Origin: Paenibacillus sp. D2_2
GTDB taxonomy: Bacteria; Bacillota; Bacilli; Paenibacillales; Paenibacillaceae
Assembly (NCBI RefSeq): GCF_031199965.1
Contig: NZ_CP133605.1
Location: forward strand, 2,574,501-2,638,500
Reading direction: 5' to 3'
Length of the DNA: 64,000 nt
Below, piece by piece: positions 58,456 to 64,000 of this stretch (within the stretch, counting starts at the first letter, position 1; each line of letters begins with the position of its first letter). The notes under the pieces were generated by a model. That model searched no databases, had not been told where the DNA came from, and was given only the letters and a program-made list of their open reading frames with translations. Made by a program: the position numbers and the translations under genes.

Positions 58456-60080
58456 AAGATGTTGTGCAACTCTTAGTTGAGACCTTCGTCAAGCTTGGCA
58501 TTTCACATGCTTTTGGAATTCCAGGAAAATCGGTCGCCCCTTTGATATTAGAATTTGGCAACCAGGATATTGAATTCATCTTGGGAAGACATGAGAGTGG
58601 GGCCGGATTCGCAGCCGGAGGCTATGCGCTTACGAATAACAAATTGGGGATAGTCGTAGCAACTTCAGGACCGGGAGGCACCAATCTTGTTACAGCCGCG
58701 GCACATGCGAAAATGAACTGCTTGCCTGTGCTCTTTATTACCGGACATGAGTCGGTAGCTGAAATGGGAATCCCGCAATGCCAAGATTCTTCGCAATTCG
58801 GTATTGATTTAGCAGAAATCATGAAACCTGTCACTTTGTTTAGTACGATGGTGACACGAGCCGATGCTTTTCCTGCGATCCTCACTTATGCTATGCGTGA
58901 AGCGATGACCGGACGAAAAGGACCTGTGCATCTATGTATTCCATTTGATGTGATGATCTCATCTGTCAGTGAGACAACTATTCATTTACCGTCTACTAGC
59001 ATCGATTACATAGCTACCAACCTGACAGATGTCGTGGATCAGCTGCAAAATGCTCGTAACCCTGTTATTCTTGCAGGTAAGGGAGTAGTACTCTCGGGTG
59101 CACAGGAGTCACTCGCCAAGTTCGCAGAGAAGTATCATTTACCAATCGTTACAACCCCGGGTGGCAAAGGAAGCATTCATTCATCTCATCCTCTTTATTA
59201 CGGACCTTTAGGTTTAGGTGGCCATCGAAGAGCTATGGATTTACTAGAATCAGATGTGGACTTGCTATTGGTAATGGGATCGCGTCTAAGTGATACCGCC
59301 TTGGCTGGTCTTGACCGTTCTCACTATCCTCAGCAAGTTATCCAGTTTGATATCGCTCGTGAATTTATGGGCGGTATTATACAAACGGAGTACATACCCG
59401 TCCTTGGAGATTTACGAACCAATTTAGATGAGATTTTACGTATTTATCCTCATGAACCAATCCATTTACATACAGCTACACCTTACCATGATCCACTCCC
59501 TGACTTGGAGTTTCTTTCTGTCGCAGAAGTCTGTCAATCTGTCAGTGATCTCATTCCGGAGAATACAACGATCTTTGCCGATGATGGAGCCCATGGCTAT
59601 CATGCTGTCCGTTGGCTGGATCTCAAGCCTGGTGTGAAATTTTTCTTTGATTCTTATTTTGCCTCTATGGCTAATGCGATTGGGATGGCGATTGGAGCCA
59701 AGTTCGCCGATCGGGAGCGGAACGTCATTTGTTTAACAGGAGACGGTTGTATATTTATGTTAGGCTCTGAGATATCCACTTGTGTGGCTGAGCAGTTACC
59801 AGTGATATTTATCGTTATTAATAATGGGCAGCTGGATATGGCATTGAAAGGAATGCGGCAGTTTACCGGTCGAACGGATGGTACGATTTTCAAGCAACCT
59901 CTGGATGTCGCCGCTTATGCAGCTTCGATGGGAGCAGATAGCGCAAGATGTACAACACGTGACGAATTTAATCTGGTGTTCAAGCAAGCATTAAGTTTCA
60001 ATAAGCCATTCGTCATTGATGTTATAGTGGATAAGGAAGAGATTCCTTCTTCCTTGGCAAGGGAAATGAAACTCGATTAA
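58452..60080 (+). CDS. Thiamine-pyrophosphate enzyme, acetolactate synthase large-subunit-like
   Basis: 542 residues. PYR domain with catalytic Glu48 (RHESGAGFAAGGYA), central FAD/DHAP-synthase-like domain, PP domain with GDG at 430-432 and NN at 457-458. Closest in layout to acetolactate synthase or related decarboxylases; no regulatory subunit follows. GTG 58452 is chosen (AAAGGAG 8 bases upstream, GTGA overlap with the kinase stop). Coupling to a sensor kinase suggests a signalling-linked metabolic role. Confidence 0.88.
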   Translation: MKDVVQLLVETFVKLGISHAFGIPGKSVAPLILEFGNQDIEFILGRHESGAGFAAGGYALTNNKLGIVVATSGPGGTNLVTAAAHAKMNCLPVLFITGHESVAEMGIPQCQDSSQFGIDLAEIMKPVTLFSTMVTRADAFPAILTYAMREAMTGRKGPVHLCIPFDVMISSVSETTIHLPSTSIDYIATNLTDVVDQLQNARNPVILAGKGVVLSGAQESLAKFAEKYHLPIVTTPGGKGSIHSSHPLYYGPLGLGGHRRAMDLLESDVDLLLVMGSRLSDTALAGLDRSHYPQQVIQFDIAREFMGGIIQTEYIPVLGDLRTNLDEILRIYPHEPIHLHTATPYHDPLPDLEFLSVAEVCQSVSDLIPENTTIFADDGAHGYHAVRWLDLKPGVKFFFDSYFASMANAIGMAIGAKFADRERNVICLTGDGCIFMLGSEISTCVAEQLPVIFIVINNGQLDMALKGMRQFTGRTDGTIFKQPLDVAAYAASMGADSARCTTRDEFNLVFKQALSFNKPFVIDVIVDKEEIPSSLAREMKLD

Positions 60081-60122
60081 AGCGCTTGTAATAACAAATA
60101 ATGAGTAAGAGAGGAATGTACC

Positions 60123-63100
60123 TTGGCGGATAATTCGCCAAATGAAGTCATGAAGAAAAGCCATGTTGTTCTATTGTTAATACTATTCGTAGCTACTCTA
60201 TTTGGTCTACGTATTTTATGGATGGAGGTGTCTCCTCATCGAGATCAGGTTTCCATTCATAATGGGGAATTAGATTTACGTGATTGGGATGCAAAAGATG
60301 GAAATATTCTGTTGCTTGATGGGGAGTTGGAGTTCTACCCCTCACAATGGTTAATGAATGAGAATTCGGGACAAATACCGAACGGTAGAGCGCCTCGATT
60401 TCTCAATGTCCCTGGGGGTTGGGATGAAGCTCTGAACTACAAGGAACCAACACCATATGGTTATGGCTCCTATCGTTTACGCATTCATGTGAATCCGGCG
60501 AATGACATGAATTATAGCATTCGAATCATGAGCGTACGCTCATCCTCAGAGTTATACGTCAATGGTCGATTGCATGCTAAGTCCGGGCAAGTGGGGAGAC
60601 GAAGGGGAATCTACGGCAAGAAATCTCCCCTATTCTTTCGACTTTGCAGCTGATGAGAACGGCGAGATCGATCTGGTGATTCAGGCGGCGAACTATGTGG
60701 ATAGTCGAAGCAGTGGCATTGTGCGCTCAATTAAGTTCGGTTCAGTAGCGGCCATCGACAGAGATATGAAAATTTCTTCTTCCATGCAGTTTCTGGCCGC
60801 CATCATATTTCTGATACACTCTTTGTATGCACTTCTTTTATACGTGCTAGGCAACAAAGAGAGGAGACTGCTCTACTTCTCTCTGCTGACGTTATGCTTC
60901 GCACTCTCTGATATGTTCAGTAATGATGAGAAGTTGTTCCATCAATTATTTTATATCAGCTTGGATTGGGATTTTCGGATAACGAATATTTCTCTCATGG
61001 TCGGTTTTTTTGCCTTACTACAGTGTACGAATCATCGTGAACTTCCATATTGGAGAAGAATATATCCTTTGTATGTGGCATTGACTCTGGGAACGGCTAT
61101 AATTACATTATTTTTAGAAATTAATCAGGTCATTATGTTCTTTCCGATGTATACGCTACTTGCGTTTACTGCCGGTCTGGTCACATTGATTTCGGTGTCT
61201 AAAATCGTCTTCTTCGATATTACAAAGCATTTGTTGCTGTTGTGTTCGATCCTAGCGCTATTCCATCATTTCCTCTGGGCATTATACTGGCGGGAAAGCA
61301 GCATGAGCATAGTTAGTTATCCATTTGATATGATCATTTCGATGGGCTTCTTAGCTTCTGTATGGTTCAAAGATTACTTCAAGATGCATGCGAATACTAA
61401 GGAACTTGCCGCCACATTGCAAAGAATGAATGACCATAAGGACCAGTTTTTAGCTAATACATCACATGAATTCAAAAATCCGCTGCATAGTATTTTGAAC
61501 ATGTCACAATCGGTATTAAAGAGGGAGCGCCATCTGCTGCAGGAGAGAAGTATCAATGAGCTTGAGAGGGTTCTTTCTGTAGGGCGTCGCCTAAACTTGA
61601 TATTAAACGATTTGCTTGACGTGATGAGCTTGCGGGAAGGAAATCCACGTATGCAGCAAAAGGCCATACGCATTCAGCCGATCATAACTGGGGTTATTGA
61701 TATGCTACAATTTAATGCGGAAGTGAAGTCCGTTCAAATTGTTAATCAAGTTGAGGATGATTTTCCTCCAGTCATTGCGGATGAGAACCGGATCGTGCAA
61801 ATCGTCTTCAATTTACTACATAATGCTGTGAAGTATACGAATGAAGGGACAATCACGATCCAAGCTTCTGAAAAGGACAGTAGAGCCTATATTGTGATTA
61901 CCGACTCCGGGATTGGAATGGATGAGGTTTTGCTTAAGCGTCTATTCCGTCCATATGAGCAAGCAGCCACGAACGAGACGATAATTGAAGGCGGTTTTGG
62001 ATTAGGCTTAAGTATAAGCAAACAACTGGTTGAGCTTCATGGAGGAAGACTGGAAGTATCGTCTGTCCTAGGCAAAGGTTCTGAATTTACATTCTCATTA
62101 CAACTTGCTTCTTTTGGAGCCGAGGTAGAGAATGAGACTTTTTCGATTTCTGATTCCTTTGCACAGATGGCTACAGAATTTATATCCGTACGAGAGGAAG
62201 TTTCAGCTGATCAGGAAATAGCGGAAATCCCCTTTGTTATGAAGGCAACAGCTTCAGACGAAATGAACCGTGATCGTCCGCTGATATTAGTTGTTGATGA
62301 TGATCCCGTCAACCTTCAGGTACTTGAAGCTATACTGCCCATGGATGAGTATGATACAACGATGGTAACTAGCGGTAAGGAAGCGCTGGCTATGCTGGAC
62401 GCCAAAGAATGGGATCTGGTCATCTCTGATATTATGATGCCGCATATGTCTGGATATGAACTAACGCAGATGATACGTGAGCGTTTTACACTCACGGAGC
62501 TTCCCATCTTGCTTCTTACGGCGAGAAGCCAACCGAAAGATATTCAATTCGGTTTCCTAGCGGGAGCGAATGATTATGTAACGAAGCCAGTGGAAGCGCT
62601 AGAAATAAGATTGCGAATCGAGGCGCTCGTCACGATAAAACAAAATGTACAGGAACAATTGCAGTTAGAAGCAGCGTGGTTGCAAGCGCAAATTCAGCCT
62701 CACTTCCTATTCAATGCTTTAAATTCAATCGCTGCATTAAGTGAAGTGAATCTGGGTAAAATGCAGGATCTGCTAAATGAGTTCAGTCATTTCTTGAGAA
62801 GTAAATTCAGCTTTCAGAACATGGATGGACTTGTTCCCATCGAAGAGGAGCTCAGTCTAGTACGCTCTTATCTATATATTGAGAAGGTTCGGTTTGATGA
62901 ACGACTAGAGGTGATATGGGAAGTCGATGGCTGTGAGGGCTTGAAAGTACCTTTCCTGTCGATCCAGCCTTTGGTTGAAAATGCGATAAGACATGGTATT
63001 ATGAAGCGCTCCCGTGGCGGAAAGGTAATCATTCGAATTTCTAATTATGACACGTATACAGAAATAACCGTTGAAGACGACGGGATCGGAATGGATGAAG

Positions 63101-63261
63101 TCCAATTGCAGCGTATTCTGGAGAGAAGAGCTGACCGCAGTACGGGAGTTGGTCTGATCAATACGGATCAGCGTCTAAAACGGCACTTCGGAACAGGACT
63201 TCATATTGAAAGTACGTTAGATTCAGGGACGAAGGTTACTTTTTATGTATACGACAGGTGA
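60123..63261 (+). CDS. 7TMR-DISM hybrid kinase with two kinase modules (frameshifted)
   Basis: About 1046 residues. TM about 14-34, DISM extracellular sensor about 40-215 (PGGWDEALNYKEPTPYGYGSYRL), seven helices about 220-415, HisKA with His near 448 (NTSHEFKNPLHSIL), HATPase, receiver with Asp near 769 (VISDIMMPHMSG), then a second LytS/YesM-type kinase (QIQPHFLFNALNSIA) and GHKL domain. One G too many in 60593-60596 breaks the frame; removal gives QVGDEGESTARNLPYSF. TTG 60123 start. No DNA-binding output domain. Confidence 0.88.
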
Positions 63262-63332
63262 GTGGTAATTCAAAATGATGCCCTATGGCGGATTCTTAAT
63301 ATTCATCGATTTACATTGGGAGGCCTGTGACC

Positions 63333-64000
63333 ATGCAGAACATTGTTGATTTACGTTTATTCAATCAGCTTATCTCTGGAGGGAAGCCAGATAAGCCTGA
63401 ACAGGTCGCAAAACATCTGGGTGCTTTGCAGGCACAAGACTATCATCAAGCTCTATGGGCCATTGGATTGCGCATGTCATCGGGTACAGTGGCGGACATT
63501 CGAGCAAAGCATTGCAGATCATAAAATTTTATTGACTTGGCCGATGCGCGGTACGATTCATTTTGTTCCTGCGGAAGATGTGAAATGGATGCTAAAACTA
63601 TTGGCTACGCGTACTCTGGCTAAGGATGCTCGAAGACAGAAGCAGTTGGAACTTAATCAGGAGATCATCGAACGCGTCAAGCAGATGTTCTATGATGTAC
63701 TGTGTGGGAACAAACGGAAAACTCGACCACAGCTTATGCAAATGTTGGAGGAAGAAGGGATCAGCACGAAGAACCAGCGGGGGTATCACCTTCTTTGGTA
63801 TCTTTCACAATCGGGTCTCATCTGTCAGGGGCCGAGGGAAGGCAAGCAGCAAACTTTTGTATTGTTGGAGGAGTGGGTGCCGAGTGCCAAGGAATTCTCC
63901 ATGGAAGAATCGATTGGGATACTCGCCGAACGTTATTTTACAGGCCACGGGCCTGCTACTGTTCAAGATTTTGCCTGGTGGGCAGGCATCACGCTCTCAA
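63333..64000 (+). CDS. AlkZ-like winged-helix DNA glycosylase family protein, partial and frameshifted
   Basis: N-terminal about 220 residues; the gene runs off the window. HTH_42-type fold opening VDLRLFNQLISGG with a QAQ motif at Gln33/Gln35 (LGALQAQDY), matching the catalytic Q-x-Q of AlkZ-like glycosylases, then TWPMRGTIHFVPAEDVKWM. An extra C at 63501 breaks the frame; without it the text reads DIEQSIADHKILLTWPMRG. ATG 63333 follows GGGAGG. Possible role in removing bulky or crosslinked bases. Confidence 0.82.

Overview
The window looks like a chromosomal segment of a Paenibacillus-type member of the Bacillota. Supporting signs are strong AGGAGG-type ribosome sites, frequent TTG and GTG starts, many YesM/YesN-style two-component systems, Lpl/Ytc-type sugar ABC permeases encoded without an ATPase, lipoprotein signal peptides, and DUF5696, DUF2935 and imm11 family members. 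I see no rRNA, tRNA, CRISPR array, insertion sequence or prophage. The species assignment is inference.

Layout. 1-2220: the 3' end of an ECF transporter operon (ATPase fragment and EcfT), then a nitronate monooxygenase-like enzyme. 2490-6607: a UDP-sugar 4,6-dehydratase, a MurG paralogue and an OmpR-type response regulator/kinase pair, all on one strand. 6679-9031 (minus): a lipoprotein glycoside hydrolase. 9199-10293: a GNAT acetyltransferase and a small membrane protein. 10501-27079: a large carbohydrate-uptake locus with a YesM/YesN pair, a solute-binding lipoprotein, a giant solute-binding protein with two carbohydrate-binding-like modules, two separate permease pairs, an NHL-propeller/Yip1 membrane protein and a DUF5696 protein. 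27182-32597: a divergent solute-binding protein without a lipobox, then a kinase/regulator pair followed by pssA and dedA. 32737-38261: an NrtR-like Nudix protein with a NADAR protein, a DUF4272 pair, a YdcF-like protein, an acetyltransferase and an imm11-type immunity protein. 38428-43545: an AraC regulator divergent from an MFS sugar transporter and a GH3 enzyme with a cre-like site. 43628-45826 (minus): a LysR regulator and a MetE-like protein. 46009-52367: an iron-uptake cluster (AraC regulator, double Fur box, binding protein, permease, ATPase, MFS exporter) and a TetR regulator. 52587-56676: two NAD-dependent epimerase-like proteins, a MarR regulator with two operator copies, an alpha/beta hydrolase and a DUF2935 protein. 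56836-63261: a sporulation-type orphan kinase, a TPP enzyme and a giant 7TMR-DISM hybrid kinase. 63333-end: a partial AlkZ-like protein.

A dominant technical feature is that about 23 single-base frameshifts interrupt roughly 17 otherwise intact genes, mostly in or beside short G/C/T/A runs. In almost every case shifting by one base restores family-typical motifs. I read these as uncorrected assembly or sequencing errors rather than mass pseudogenisation. Affected genes are reported as whole loci with the probable position of the break.

The best candidate for an undescribed system is the 10.5-27 kb locus, where two ABC permease pairs bracket a membrane-tethered beta-propeller/TPR/Yip1 protein and a DUF5696 protein. 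The second candidate is the kinase-TPP enzyme-hybrid kinase operon at 56.8-63.3 kb.
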